NCBI GenBank assembly: GCA_030433805.1
Contig: JARUXA010000020.1
Location: forward strand, 1-64,000
DNA length: 64,000 nucleotides
Source: Sphingomonas sp. PsM26
Lineage (GTDB): Bacteria > Pseudomonadota > Alphaproteobacteria > Sphingomonadales > Sphingomonadaceae
Direction: 5' to 3'
Below, in pieces: positions 33,537 to 42,133 of this stretch (the first letter of the stretch is position 1; every line of letters begins with the position of its first letter). The notes below the pieces were generated by a model that was not told where the DNA came from, searched no databases, and worked only from the letters and a program-made list of their open reading frames with translations. A program made the position numbers and the translations under genes.

Positions 33537-35021
33537 ATGACCGCCCCCTATATCGTCGCGCTCGACCAGGGCACGACATCGACCCGCTGCATCGTGTTCG
33601 ATTCGACCGCGACCCCCATCGCCGTCTCGCAATGCGAGTTCGCGCAGCATTATCCGGCGCTTGGCTGGGTCGAGCATGATCTCGAGGATATCTGGCGCGA
33701 TGCGGTCGCGATGCTGCGCGATGCGGTCGCCAAGGCGGGGATCGATGTCGCCGACATCGCTGCGCTCGGCATCACCAACCAGCGTGAGACGGTCGCACTG
33801 TGGGATCGCAAGACGGGCAAGCCGGTCCATCGCGCGATCGTCTGGCAGGATCGCCGCACGTCGGATGTCTGTGCGAAGCTGAAGGCCGACGGGGCCGAGG
33901 CGATGGTGACCGAAAAGACCGGGTTGCTGATCGATCCGTATTTTTCCGCGACGAAGCTCGCGTGGATCCTCGACAATGTCTCGGGGGCTCGGGATGCGGC
34001 GGAGCGCGGGGATCTGGCGTTCGGGACGATCGACACCTTCCTGCTCTCGCGGCTGACGCGCGGTAAGGTTCATGCGACCGACCCGACAAATGCGTCGCGC
34101 ACCTTGCTGTTCGACATCGCCGCGCAACGCTGGGACGAGGAATTGCTTCGGCTGTTCCGCATCCCCGCGCCGCTGTTGCCCGACGTGTTCGACAATGCGC
34201 ACATCTTCGGCGAGATCGACCCGTCGATCCTCGGGCGTGCGATCCCGATCGGCGGGATGGCGGGGGACCAGCAGGCGGCGCTGTTCGGTCAGGCGTGTTT
34301 CGAGCCGGGGATGACCAAATCGACCTATGGCACCGGCTGCTTCGCGCTGATGAACATCGGCACCGAGCCGATCCGGTCGAAAAGCCGGATGCTGACGACC
34401 ACCGCGTACCGCCTCGACGGCGTGCCGACCTATGCGCTGGAGGGCGCGATCTTCGTTGCCGGGGCCGCGGTCAAATGGCTGCGCGACGGGCTGAGGATCA
34501 TCACCCGCGCGTCGGACACGCACGATATGGCGCTGCGCGTGCAGAACAACCACGGCGTCTACATGGTGCCGGCGTTCGTCGGCATGGGGGCACCGCATTG
34601 GGACCCGGATGCGCGCGGTCTGATCTGCGGGCTGACGCTCGATGCGACCGAGGCGCATCTGGCGCGTGCTGCGCTTGAATCGGTCGCCTATCAGACGCGC
34701 GACCTGATCGAGGCGATGCGCGCGGACGCGCACCCCGATTCCCCGGCGCTTCGGGTCGATGGCGGCATGGCGGTCAACGACTGGCTGTGCCAGTTCCTTT
34801 CGGACGTGCTCGTCGCCCCGGTCGAACGCCCGGTCGGGGTCGAAACCACCGCGCTGGGGGCAGCGTTCCTTGCCGGGCTTGCCACCGGCGTTTGGGAAAA
34901 TCTCGATGCGATTGCGGCCACCTGGTCGTGCGAGCGCCGCTTCGTGCCGACGATGGACGACGGTCTGCGCACCGATCTGATCGCCGGCTGGCGCAAGGCG
35001 GTCGAGCGCACGATGCTCTAG
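33537..35021 (+). CDS. glpK: Glycerol kinase
   Basis: 494 residues, ATG with AGGAGA upstream. FGGY-family motifs in order: phosphate-1 loop ALDQGTTSTRCIVFD, the QHYPALGWVEHDLEDIW segment, TNQRETVALWDRKTGKP, WQDRRTS, GGMAGDQQAALFGQ, STYGTGCFALMN, and the second signature GMGAPHWDPDARGL. Length is standard. It phosphorylates glycerol to glycerol-3-phosphate with ATP in the cytoplasm. No glpD or glpR adjoins it, so the dehydrogenase step is elsewhere. Confidence 0.96.
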   Translation: MTAPYIVALDQGTTSTRCIVFDSTATPIAVSQCEFAQHYPALGWVEHDLEDIWRDAVAMLRDAVAKAGIDVADIAALGITNQRETVALWDRKTGKPVHRAIVWQDRRTSDVCAKLKADGAEAMVTEKTGLLIDPYFSATKLAWILDNVSGARDAAERGDLAFGTIDTFLLSRLTRGKVHATDPTNASRTLLFDIAAQRWDEELLRLFRIPAPLLPDVFDNAHIFGEIDPSILGRAIPIGGMAGDQQAALFGQACFEPGMTKSTYGTGCFALMNIGTEPIRSKSRMLTTTAYRLDGVPTYALEGAIFVAGAAVKWLRDGLRIITRASDTHDMALRVQNNHGVYMVPAFVGMGAPHWDPDARGLICGLTLDATEAHLARAALESVAYQTRDLIEAMRADAHPDSPALRVDGGMAVNDWLCQFLSDVLVAPVERPVGVETTALGAAFLAGLATGVWENLDAIAATWSCERRFVPTMDDGLRTDLIAGWRKAVERTML

Positions 35022-35091
35022 GGAGGGGCACATCGGCGATTGCGCCGGGCGGGGCGGCGCGCGACAAGGGCGTTCTCCAGGAGAACATTCA

Positions 35092-36927
35092 ATGCGTCTT
35101 GCCCTTGCCGTCATGCTGTTGCCGACCGTTTCGCTGATCCAGGCGAACGCACCCGCCCCGGTCGCGGTCCAGACGCCCGCCAGGGGGGCGGCATCCTCGA
35201 CCCAGGCGCAGGATGCCGCGCTGCTCCAGTTCCTCGATCAGGCGTATGACGCGCAACTCGCTTTGAGCCCGGAATCGCAGACGCAATTGGGGCTGAAGAC
35301 GCAGTACGACCGGCTCGACGATTATACCGATGCCGCCGCCGTCCGTGCCCAGGCGCTGTCCGAACAGCAGTTGAAGGATCTGCACGCGCGCTTCCGCCCC
35401 GAACAGCTCGGCGAGAGCGCGCGGGTCAGCTATCGTCTGTTCGAATATGAAGTCGCGCGCGGGCGGGAATCGTTCCAGTTCCGCAAGCTGCGCTTTCCCG
35501 TCTCGACTAACGGTAGCCCGGCCGGCGAGATCCCGGTGTTGCTGATCAACAACCATAAGGTCAACACGGTCGCCGATGCGCAGGCCTATATCGCGCGGCT
35601 GCGCGAGACCGAGCGTGTGATGCGCGAAGTGTCCGCGACGATGCGCGCGCAGGCGGCTGCCGGGATCATCCCCAACAAGGTCAATTTTGCGCCAGCCCGT
35701 GCCGATGCGCGTGCGGTCATCACCGGGGCGCCGTTCGACAGCGGGCCGGATTCGACGCTGCTGGCGGACTTCCGCAAGAAGGTCACCGCGCTCGATGCGC
35801 CGGCCGAAACCAAGGCGAAGCTGATCGCCGACGCAAGTGCGGCGCTGACCGGGCCGTTCCGCAAGGGCTATGACACGCTGTTTGCAACGCTCGATGCGAT
35901 CGAGTCGCTGTCCAAGGGCAATTTCGGCGCGTGGAGCCTGCCGAATGGCGCAGCCTATTATGCCGACCGGTTGAAGAGCTCGACCACGACCAACCTGACT
36001 GCGGACCAGATCCACGCGCTCGGCCTGCGCCAGGTCGCCGCGATCCGGCAGGAGATGGAGGCGGTCCAGCGCGAGGTCGGCTTCAAGGGGACGCTCGAAC
36101 AGTTCTTCGACCACATCCGCACCGACCCGCAGTTCAAATATCCCAACACCGTCGCTGGCCGCGAAACCTATCTCGCCGATGCGCGCGCGGTGATCGCCTC
36201 GGTCATGACCGCAGCGCCGCGCTTTTTCAGCGTGTTACCCAAGACCCCGCTCGAAGTGCGCGCGGTCGAGAAGTGGCGCGAGGGGACCGCGTCGACCGCT
36301 TTCTACAACCCGCCCTCGGCGGACGGATCGCGGCCGGGGATCTATTACGTCAACCTGGTCGACATGAACCAGACGCAGAAGGTGCAGGTCGCCGGGATCG
36401 CCGCGCATGAGGGCGCGCCGGGGCATCACTTCCAGATCGCGCGGCAGCAGGAGCTGACCGGCATCCCCAAGTTCCGCAAGTTCGGCGGTTACGGCGCCTA
36501 TACCGAGGGTTGGGGGCTGTATTCGGAGCGGCTCGCGAATGAGATGGGAGTCTATAAGGATCCGTATGCACGCTTCGGAATGCTGTCGCTGCAGGTGTGG
36601 CGTGCAATCCGGCTGGTGCTCGATACCGGGATCCATTCCAAGCGCTGGACCCGCGAACAGGCGATCGCGTACTTCAAGGCGAACAGCTCGGTGTCGGACA
36701 AGGACATCGCGCGCGAGGTCGATCGCTATTTCAACTGGCCGGGGCAGGCGACGAGCTACATGGTCGGGCAGCTCAAGATCACCGAATTGCGCCAGCGCGC
36801 GGAGAAGGCGCTCGGGTCGCGCTTCGATATCCGGGACTTCCATGAAGCGGTGCTGAGCCAGGGGGCATTGCCGCTCGACGTGCTCGACGAGCAGGTGAAC
36901 CGCTATATCGCGGCGAAGCGGGGGTAG
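35092..36927 (+). CDS. DUF885 family secreted metallopeptidase-like protein
   Basis: 611 residues with CTCCAGGAGAAC before the ATG and a signal peptide (MRLALAVMLLPTVSLIQA). The zinc-peptidase-like core of DUF885 is intact: AAHEGAPGHHFQIARQQ (HExxxGHH), then TEGWGLYSERLANEMG with the downstream Glu, and WPGQATSYMVGQLKI. Family members are thought to be periplasmic peptidases, though few have been tested. Its mature protein shares layout with the gene at 59721; these two keep the motif, while the DUF885-like protein at 57841 does not. It follows glpK by 70 nt. Confidence 0.86.
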   Translation: MRLALAVMLLPTVSLIQANAPAPVAVQTPARGAASSTQAQDAALLQFLDQAYDAQLALSPESQTQLGLKTQYDRLDDYTDAAAVRAQALSEQQLKDLHARFRPEQLGESARVSYRLFEYEVARGRESFQFRKLRFPVSTNGSPAGEIPVLLINNHKVNTVADAQAYIARLRETERVMREVSATMRAQAAAGIIPNKVNFAPARADARAVITGAPFDSGPDSTLLADFRKKVTALDAPAETKAKLIADASAALTGPFRKGYDTLFATLDAIESLSKGNFGAWSLPNGAAYYADRLKSSTTTNLTADQIHALGLRQVAAIRQEMEAVQREVGFKGTLEQFFDHIRTDPQFKYPNTVAGRETYLADARAVIASVMTAAPRFFSVLPKTPLEVRAVEKWREGTASTAFYNPPSADGSRPGIYYVNLVDMNQTQKVQVAGIAAHEGAPGHHFQIARQQELTGIPKFRKFGGYGAYTEGWGLYSERLANEMGVYKDPYARFGMLSLQVWRAIRLVLDTGIHSKRWTREQAIAYFKANSSVSDKDIAREVDRYFNWPGQATSYMVGQLKITELRQRAEKALGSRFDIRDFHEAVLSQGALPLDVLDEQVNRYIAAKRG

Positions 36928-36965
36928 CTGCAAATGCGCCGGGTAGAGGCGTGTGGTGCCGTCTT

Positions 36966-37592
36966 TTATGCGGGGTCGACCGGGTGCGCGCGTAAGTCGA
37001 GGTCGCCGTCGACGGCGAGATAGACGATCTCGGCAATGCTTCGGACGTTGAGCTTCTGAAGGGCATGCGCGCGGTGCCCTTCGACCGTACGGGGGCTGAT
37101 CGCGAGAGCGGTGGCGATTGCCTTATTGGTCTTGCCTTCGATCAGCGCGCGCACGACGCTGCGTTCACGCCCGGTGAGCGACGCCATGTGCGCGCGGGCG
37201 GACTGCCGTTGCTCGGACTTGTGGGTGGCAGTTCGAAGGCTCGAAAACGCACGGTCGAGTGCGGCCGTCAGCAGATCGGCACGAAGGGGATGCTCCAGGA
37301 CTTCAATAGCACCGCACTGCATCGCCTCCACAGTGACCGGCGTGTCTGCGGTGACCGCCATCATGATGACAGGCCAATAGATCTCCTGCTCCAAAAGCGC
37401 CGCCAGCACGGCAAGTCCACCGATTTTCGGCATGTCCAGATCGGTCATGAGCGGTGCCGGCTGGAGGTCCGCAAGCTGGTCCAGAAAGTCCTGGGAATGC
37501 GCAAACGGCCAAGCCGTAATTCCTGCGCGACTGAGCTGGCCGTGGAGCGCGCGACGTGCTGCCGGATCTTGCGCAATGATGTAAACGATCAT
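36966..37592 (-). CDS. FixJ/NarL-type response regulator (REC + LuxR HTH)
   Basis: 208 residues from the ATG at 37592, which has TGGAG upstream; an ATG 51 nt earlier adds an atypical hydrophobic tail. The receiver has the likely phospho-Asp in PLMTDLDMPKIGG and the conserved Lys position replaced (EHPLRADL), so activation may be unusual. The C-terminal LuxR domain is LTGRERSVVRALIEGKTNKAIATALAISPRTVEGHRAHALQKL (residues of about 148-190). No kinase adjoins it. It lies directly downstream of the pilus operon on the same strand, so pilus control is possible but only by position. Confidence 0.86.
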   Translation of the reverse strand: MIVYIIAQDPAARRALHGQLSRAGITAWPFAHSQDFLDQLADLQPAPLMTDLDMPKIGGLAVLAALLEQEIYWPVIMMAVTADTPVTVEAMQCGAIEVLEHPLRADLLTAALDRAFSSLRTATHKSEQRQSARAHMASLTGRERSVVRALIEGKTNKAIATALAISPRTVEGHRAHALQKLNVRSIAEIVYLAVDGDLDLRAHPVDPA

Positions 37593-37783
37593 GCCCGCTC
37601 CAGCCAATAATGCGTATTCGATCACGGGCCAATACAAAGACATTGTGTCGAAGTCTTTGAAATAATGCGCAACTACTATTTAAACTTATATCAGTCGTGC
37701 CCGATGCGGAGCAGTATTCGCCTGATCGGAGGCTTGGCATGATTTTGGGCGAAGCGAAATATAAGAGCGTAACGGGAGTATAA

Positions 37784-38230
37784 TCAGTAGGTTATAGTGA
37801 CCGTGACGATATCGACATATGTGCCTGGTTTCAGCCGAATCTGCCCGCCGGGGGCACGCGCATAGACCGGAAAGACCCCCCCGGTAGTATCCTGCGAGAA
37901 ACTGCTGCTGCCATTGCTGCCGTCCCCCCAGACCGTCGTGCGGGCCGGATCCAGGAACAGATTATAGAGGAGCGCTTGGTTCCCCCCGATCATCGTGCGT
38001 CCGGCATAGGTGCCATTACCGGGTCCGAGCGTGATGACAAAAGGGGTCGCCACGGCGCAACGCACGGAGATACTGCTCACGGCATCCTGTGGCAGGTTGC
38101 TGAGCGGATCATAGCGGCCGAGCGTGAGATCCTGCGCGGTCATGGTGCAGCCATCGGCCTGGGCATGCGCGCCCTGCGCCGGCACAAGCACGGCAGCCAG
38201 CAGCAGGAGGGCGGCGGGGGTCAATTGCAT
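37784..38230 (-). CDS. Spore coat U (SCPU) domain protein, minor/tip pilin of chaperone-usher pilus
   Basis: 148 residues from the ATG at 38230, overlapping the usher stop by 10 nt. Signal peptide LLLLAAVLVPAQGAHAQ. The mature protein has two cysteines (ADGCTM, SVRCAV) for a disulfide, the SCPU segment RTTVWGDG and the C-terminal alternating strand YVDIVTVTITY that pairs with chaperone and neighbouring subunits. In archaic (Csu-type) systems the SCPU gene after the usher encodes the tip adhesin. This one is single-domain and short, so a minor or tip subunit is the best reading. Confidence 0.85.
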   Translation of the reverse strand: MQLTPAALLLLAAVLVPAQGAHAQADGCTMTAQDLTLGRYDPLSNLPQDAVSSISVRCAVATPFVITLGPGNGTYAGRTMIGGNQALLYNLFLDPARTTVWGDGSNGSSSFSQDTTGGVFPVYARAPGGQIRLKPGTYVDIVTVTITY

Positions 38231-40530
38231 GTGAATGTCCCGAGGTTCGGTTGAGGTCCCTGGCCGGAAGCGAAGGGCAAGGCGAAATGGCATCCGGTGC
38301 CGTCTCGTGCCGTGGATATGCGATTGCGCACGGCGAGACCGGCGAGATAGGCGGTGCCGCCGGGTGCGACCACGAACGGTTCGGCACCGCCGTTGACGTA
38401 CAGAACCGTTCCCGCGGGAAGGGGCGTACCGTCCGCCAGATGGACGGTCACGAGGCCCGCACGCGCATCGCGTGCGCCGAAGCGGACGGCGACACCGCTG
38501 CGATCGAATGGGCGTATGGTCCGGGTGGTCTCGTCGATCGAGGCGTCGAGCGGCAGATCCTCGGCTTCGATCCGCAGATGATTGTCCTGGTACGGCAGCA
38601 GCCGGGGGACGATCAGCGTGCCTCCGCGGTTGGTCCGTCCAACCAGCTGGTTGTCGACATACACCCGGATATTGTCATAGTCGCCCACCTGAACCGAGGC
38701 GAAACTTTGGTCGAGCCGCCGCGCCGCGAACACCCGCCCGTCAATGGTCGCGATCGATCCGCTTACTCCCACCCGCGCACCGGTGTTACCGTCCAGGCGC
38801 GTCACCTGCGCATCTAGTCGCCCGATATCGGCCTGAACGTTGACTTCGGCGTCGAGCCGTTCAAACGCGCCGGTTTCGGCCTGCAGACGATAGCCAAGGC
38901 CATTCCCGTACGGCAGGTTGCGCTGGAGCATTGCGTTGGCCCCGACCTGCCCGTTGCGGAGCTCGGTGCCGACCGCAGCGCTGCTCCGGTGGCCGATCGG
39001 GACGCTGAGGAAGGCGCGGACCGCGCTCTCGCGGTTCGCCGTGAAACTGCGGCGCGCGCTGAGGCCGAACGCCCCGATCCCGCGGATCCGCACCGAACTG
39101 TTCGCGCTGGCATATAACACGTCCGGTTCGAACCGCCCGCGGCGCCACAAGAGCGAGCCACTGATCGAACCGAACGCGGTCGGCACGCCGATGAAGCCAC
39201 TGACCAGGCTTTTAGGGCGTCGATACGTTCTGGTGTCGCCGATCGTGGCATAGCCTGTCGTCGTGAATTCGGTGCTGCCGCCGATCGAGACACTGCGCGT
39301 CTGGCGTTCGAAGCCAAACCCGATCAGTCCGCCTTGACCGCGCCTCGACTGGCTGCCTGCTGCCGAGAGAGAGAAGATTCCTACCGTTGGCCATAACATG
39401 CTGACGACCATGCTGGTGGTTTGGGTGGTGCGCGATAGCTCGCCATGCCCTTCCACCGTCATGCGGTCGGTCAACCCGTAGCGATGCGTTCCCGACAGGA
39501 TCGCCGCCCCATAGGCATTGCTGCGCTGCGTGTAATCGCGGCGCAGGAATCCCGCTTCGTATGAGAAGTCATGCAACCCGCGCCTGATGATCCGGGGGGC
39601 GGAATAATAGGATTGTGTGACCAACGTTTCGCGTCCCAAGGCGTCGCGAACGACGAGCTGTACGTCGCCGCCACCAGTAATGACCGGGACGTCGGTCAGC
39701 GTGAACGGCCCGGAGCCGACCTGCTGCTGCCGTTGCAACACGTTGTTGACCAGGATGTCGACTACGGACGGGACTGCGGCGCTGCCGTTGAGGGTCGGCA
39801 GCGCCATCGTCACATAGCCGGGCTGAGTCGCGAAATTGGTGGCGAGCTGAACCCCCGCGAAGCGGAGTGCAGACGTGCCGGTACTCCCCCGGGTCACACC
39901 GTCGCCGATCCGCAGGGATCGCATCCGGGCCGGATCGTCGATTGTGTAGTTGCTGTCGAGCCGCACCAGGCTGCGCCGGTCCCGCCCGTTGCTGCCGGTG
40001 CCCGCGATGAAGCTGGTGCCGGCGGTTCCCGTGCCCCGAAAGAGCCCCAGATTGAACAGGCCGTTCACCGCAGTCGCCCCGTCGGCGATCTGCGCCGAAA
40101 CGTCATACCCGAAAAAGCCGCCGAGGCTGCTGCGCGTCATCGGGCCATAGGGCTGGCGCGACAGGAGGAGCGCAGACGCCATGAAGCGTGCGGCCGGCAC
40201 CGTGAGATCCAGCGTTTGCGTCGCGTCCTGCAGCACCGTCACGACTTCGGAAAGCGCCGAGAGCGTTACGTAGGAGTCACCGTCGAACACGCGGGTCGGC
40301 ATGTCGCTGGTTTCGATCCGCCACGCGTGGGCGGTGGCGACCGTGACCGCCAAGGTGTCGCCATCGCGCAACACCCAGACCGGGTCGGGCTGCGCGCGGC
40401 CGTTGAGTTGGACGGCCAGCAGCACCAGTCGCGCACCGGCGGGCACCGGATCGGACATGGCGGCTGCTGGACTGGCAATGCCTACCGCCAGAACGGCGGC
40501 GACGAGATTAACCCGCCGATAGATTGGCAG
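38221..40530 (-). CDS. Archaic fimbrial outer membrane usher
   Basis: The ATG at 40458 gives a 745-residue usher lacking any signal peptide. Reading upstream in frame gives LPIYRRVNLVAAVLAVGIASPAAA, a convincing signal peptide ending just before that ATG, with no ATG/GTG/TTG before the in-frame stop at 40564. I place the start at CTG 40530 (another CTG at 40548), coupled to the chaperone gene that it overlaps. Usher features: an N-terminal domain (VWVLRDGDTLAVTV), barrel, plug and C-terminal domains, and a terminal Cys pair region (GTGCHFALPF, LGTFTCN). It exports and polymerises pilins. The body is firm; the start is inferred. Confidence 0.85.
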   Translation of the reverse strand: MPIYRRVNLVAAVLAVGIASPAAAMSDPVPAGARLVLLAVQLNGRAQPDPVWVLRDGDTLAVTVATAHAWRIETSDMPTRVFDGDSYVTLSALSEVVTVLQDATQTLDLTVPAARFMASALLLSRQPYGPMTRSSLGGFFGYDVSAQIADGATAVNGLFNLGLFRGTGTAGTSFIAGTGSNGRDRRSLVRLDSNYTIDDPARMRSLRIGDGVTRGSTGTSALRFAGVQLATNFATQPGYVTMALPTLNGSAAVPSVVDILVNNVLQRQQQVGSGPFTLTDVPVITGGGDVQLVVRDALGRETLVTQSYYSAPRIIRRGLHDFSYEAGFLRRDYTQRSNAYGAAILSGTHRYGLTDRMTVEGHGELSRTTQTTSMVVSMLWPTVGIFSLSAAGSQSRRGQGGLIGFGFERQTRSVSIGGSTEFTTTGYATIGDTRTYRRPKSLVSGFIGVPTAFGSISGSLLWRRGRFEPDVLYASANSSVRIRGIGAFGLSARRSFTANRESAVRAFLSVPIGHRSSAAVGTELRNGQVGANAMLQRNLPYGNGLGYRLQAETGAFERLDAEVNVQADIGRLDAQVTRLDGNTGARVGVSGSIATIDGRVFAARRLDQSFASVQVGDYDNIRVYVDNQLVGRTNRGGTLIVPRLLPYQDNHLRIEAEDLPLDASIDETTRTIRPFDRSGVAVRFGARDARAGLVTVHLADGTPLPAGTVLYVNGGAEPFVVAPGGTAYLAGLAVRNRISTARDGTGCHFALPFASGQGPQPNLGTFTCN

Positions 40531-41260
40531 TGATTTCGTCGACGCCAGTGGCGGTGCGGATGGTCAGGCGCAGCGGGACGCCGGGGGTCCAGTCGGCGTG
40601 TTTGCCGATGTTCCACTGCCGCATGCTCGCAGGCAGAACGACGCCCATTGTCGAGGACAGGACGGTGGGCGTGGCAGCGCCGGGATCGGTCCGGCCGATC
40701 GCAAGCACCTGTTGCGGGGCATCCCCGCTATTGCGCCCTTCGAGCAAGACAGTGGCGTCAGCGGTCCGTCGCGCGCTCCATTGCACCGACGCTTTTGCGG
40801 CTGGGCCGGCGACGACGTATAGCGGCATGTTGAGGTTGACCGCGATGGCAACACCCGTGGTGACGGCGGCAGGGATCTCCTGCAGCACGACACGGTAGGC
40901 GACGGCGGTGGTGACCTTGTGGCGGAGCCCGACCCTGATCAATTGGACTGCGCCGGCTGCCGTGGTGAAGATCGGCGGCGATGCGATGAGATCGTCGGTC
41001 GGGGTATAGACGTCCTTCCCATCGACCTGCGTCCAGCGATAGGTCGCGACCTTGATCGAAACCGGCGCGCTGTCACTGTTGGTGATCGTCAGCGATCCGA
41101 TCGGGCGGTTGGCGGGCACGGTCAGCGTGACCGGGCTGACGCGGAAATTGGACGCATGCGCTGCGCCGGGTAGCCATAGCGAGAGGGTGCCGATCACCGA
41201 AAGACCGGCCGCCCCAAGGCGACCGGTCCGTACGGCATCGATCCAGGGGATCGCGTGCAT
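40508..41260 (-). CDS. Periplasmic pilus chaperone (archaic chaperone-usher)
   Basis: 250 residues from the ATG at 41260, 5 nt after the major subunit stop. Signal peptide LSVIGTLSLWLPGAAHA. PapD-like domain 1 begins SNFRVSPVTLTVPANRPIGSLTITN and includes WTQVDGKDVYTPTDDLIASPPIFT and LIRVGLR (subunit-binding edge strand). Domain 2 ends with GVPLRLTIRTATGVDEITAN. It caps and folds SCPU pilins in the periplasm by donor-strand complementation. Order subunit-chaperone-usher-tip is that of Csu/archaic operons. Confidence 0.91.
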   Translation of the reverse strand: MHAIPWIDAVRTGRLGAAGLSVIGTLSLWLPGAAHASNFRVSPVTLTVPANRPIGSLTITNSDSAPVSIKVATYRWTQVDGKDVYTPTDDLIASPPIFTTAAGAVQLIRVGLRHKVTTAVAYRVVLQEIPAAVTTGVAIAVNLNMPLYVVAGPAAKASVQWSARRTADATVLLEGRNSGDAPQQVLAIGRTDPGAATPTVLSSTMGVVLPASMRQWNIGKHADWTPGVPLRLTIRTATGVDEITANLSAG

Positions 41261-41265
41261 CTCGC

Positions 41266-41772
41266 TCAGTAGTTGACGGTGACGGTGACGGTGTCGGTGT
41301 AGGTACCGGCGGGCACGGTGGTCTGATTGGCAGGAATTATGCCCGTGATCGCGGTGGCGACGAACTGACCCGTTCCGGTTCCGCCAATCGTACTGCCGGT
41401 CGTGCCATCGCCCCAGAGGGTCGTTCCGGCGGTGTCGGTAAACAGCGAATAGTTCAAGCTGTTGCCACCCGACTGCATTTTCCGGGTCGTGATGGTCGCT
41501 TCGGTACCAAGACCGGCGTTGGCGGTGGCGGTCCATGCCGTGTCGGTGGTGCACATAACGTTCACTGCGCCCGTCATGCTATGCGCCGCCCCGTCGATCA
41601 CGTCTGTACCGCCGAAAACGATCCCGGAGGAATTCACTTGGCAATTTGCCGTGACGTCGGCCGTTGCAGCCATCGTGCCGGTGGTCTGCGCGGTTGCGGG
41701 CTGTGCGACGAGCGCGACCAGGCCAAAGGTTGCGGCCAGCGCGTAGGACGAGCGAAAGATATTCGTGTTCAT
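41266..41772 (-). CDS. SCPU domain major pilin subunit
   Basis: 168 residues from the ATG at 41772; upstream in-frame codons to 41901 are not protein-like. Signal peptide ends LVAQPATAQ. Mature SCPU domain: TANCQVNSSGIVFGG and VNVMCTTDTAWT supply the disulfide cysteines, then LNYSLFTDTAGTTLWGDG and the C-terminal GTYTDTVTVTVNY strand. First gene of the pilus operon and closest to a CsuA/B-like structural subunit. Base composition is less GC-extreme than its neighbours. The 5' leader holds an 8-nt inverted repeat that could regulate it. Confidence 0.9.
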   Translation of the reverse strand: MNTNIFRSSYALAATFGLVALVAQPATAQTTGTMAATADVTANCQVNSSGIVFGGTDVIDGAAHSMTGAVNVMCTTDTAWTATANAGLGTEATITTRKMQSGGNSLNYSLFTDTAGTTLWGDGTTGSTIGGTGTGQFVATAITGIIPANQTTVPAGTYTDTVTVTVNY

Positions 41773-41823
41773 CAGCAAATTCCCAAGACGGAGACTCGCG
41801 GGGTGCCCCCGAAGTCTGTTTGT

Positions 41824-41862
41824 GAAACGCCCCAGTCTCTGAAGAACTGATGGCGGCGTTTC
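41824..41862. repeat. Inverted repeat / hairpin in the leader of the pilus operon
   Basis: GAAACGCC (41824-41831) and GGCGTTTC (41855-41862) are perfect complements. Inside them CAGT and ACTG can extend the stem. It lies 52-90 nt upstream of the pilin ATG. It could be a leader RNA hairpin or a protein operator; no known riboswitch consensus (for example c-di-GMP-I) fits. Confidence 0.5.
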
Positions 41863-42133
41863 GCCCCTTCGGGTCGGTCCTAGCTGAACGGTGTTGCGCA
41901 AACGCTAAGGTTACACAGCCAGTTACCGGGTGATTCTACGTGGTTTCTATTTGTCGTCTGGGGAGGGCGGCGCAGGCGTGGCCGGTGCGCGACGGGCAGC
42001 GGCATCGGCGATGATCGTCGCCGCGTCAACCGGGATGTCCGAATTGGGGGTGCGCGATTGCCACGCGGGGGACGGCGACCTAGGCGAAACGGCGGCGGGA
42101 CGATCCGCGCCGAGGACAGGGGACGCGACCGCC

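Noticed and set aside
32094..35114. 1006-codon ORF antisense to glpF-glpK
   Set aside because: No recognisable domain; overlaps three well-supported genes on the plus strand.
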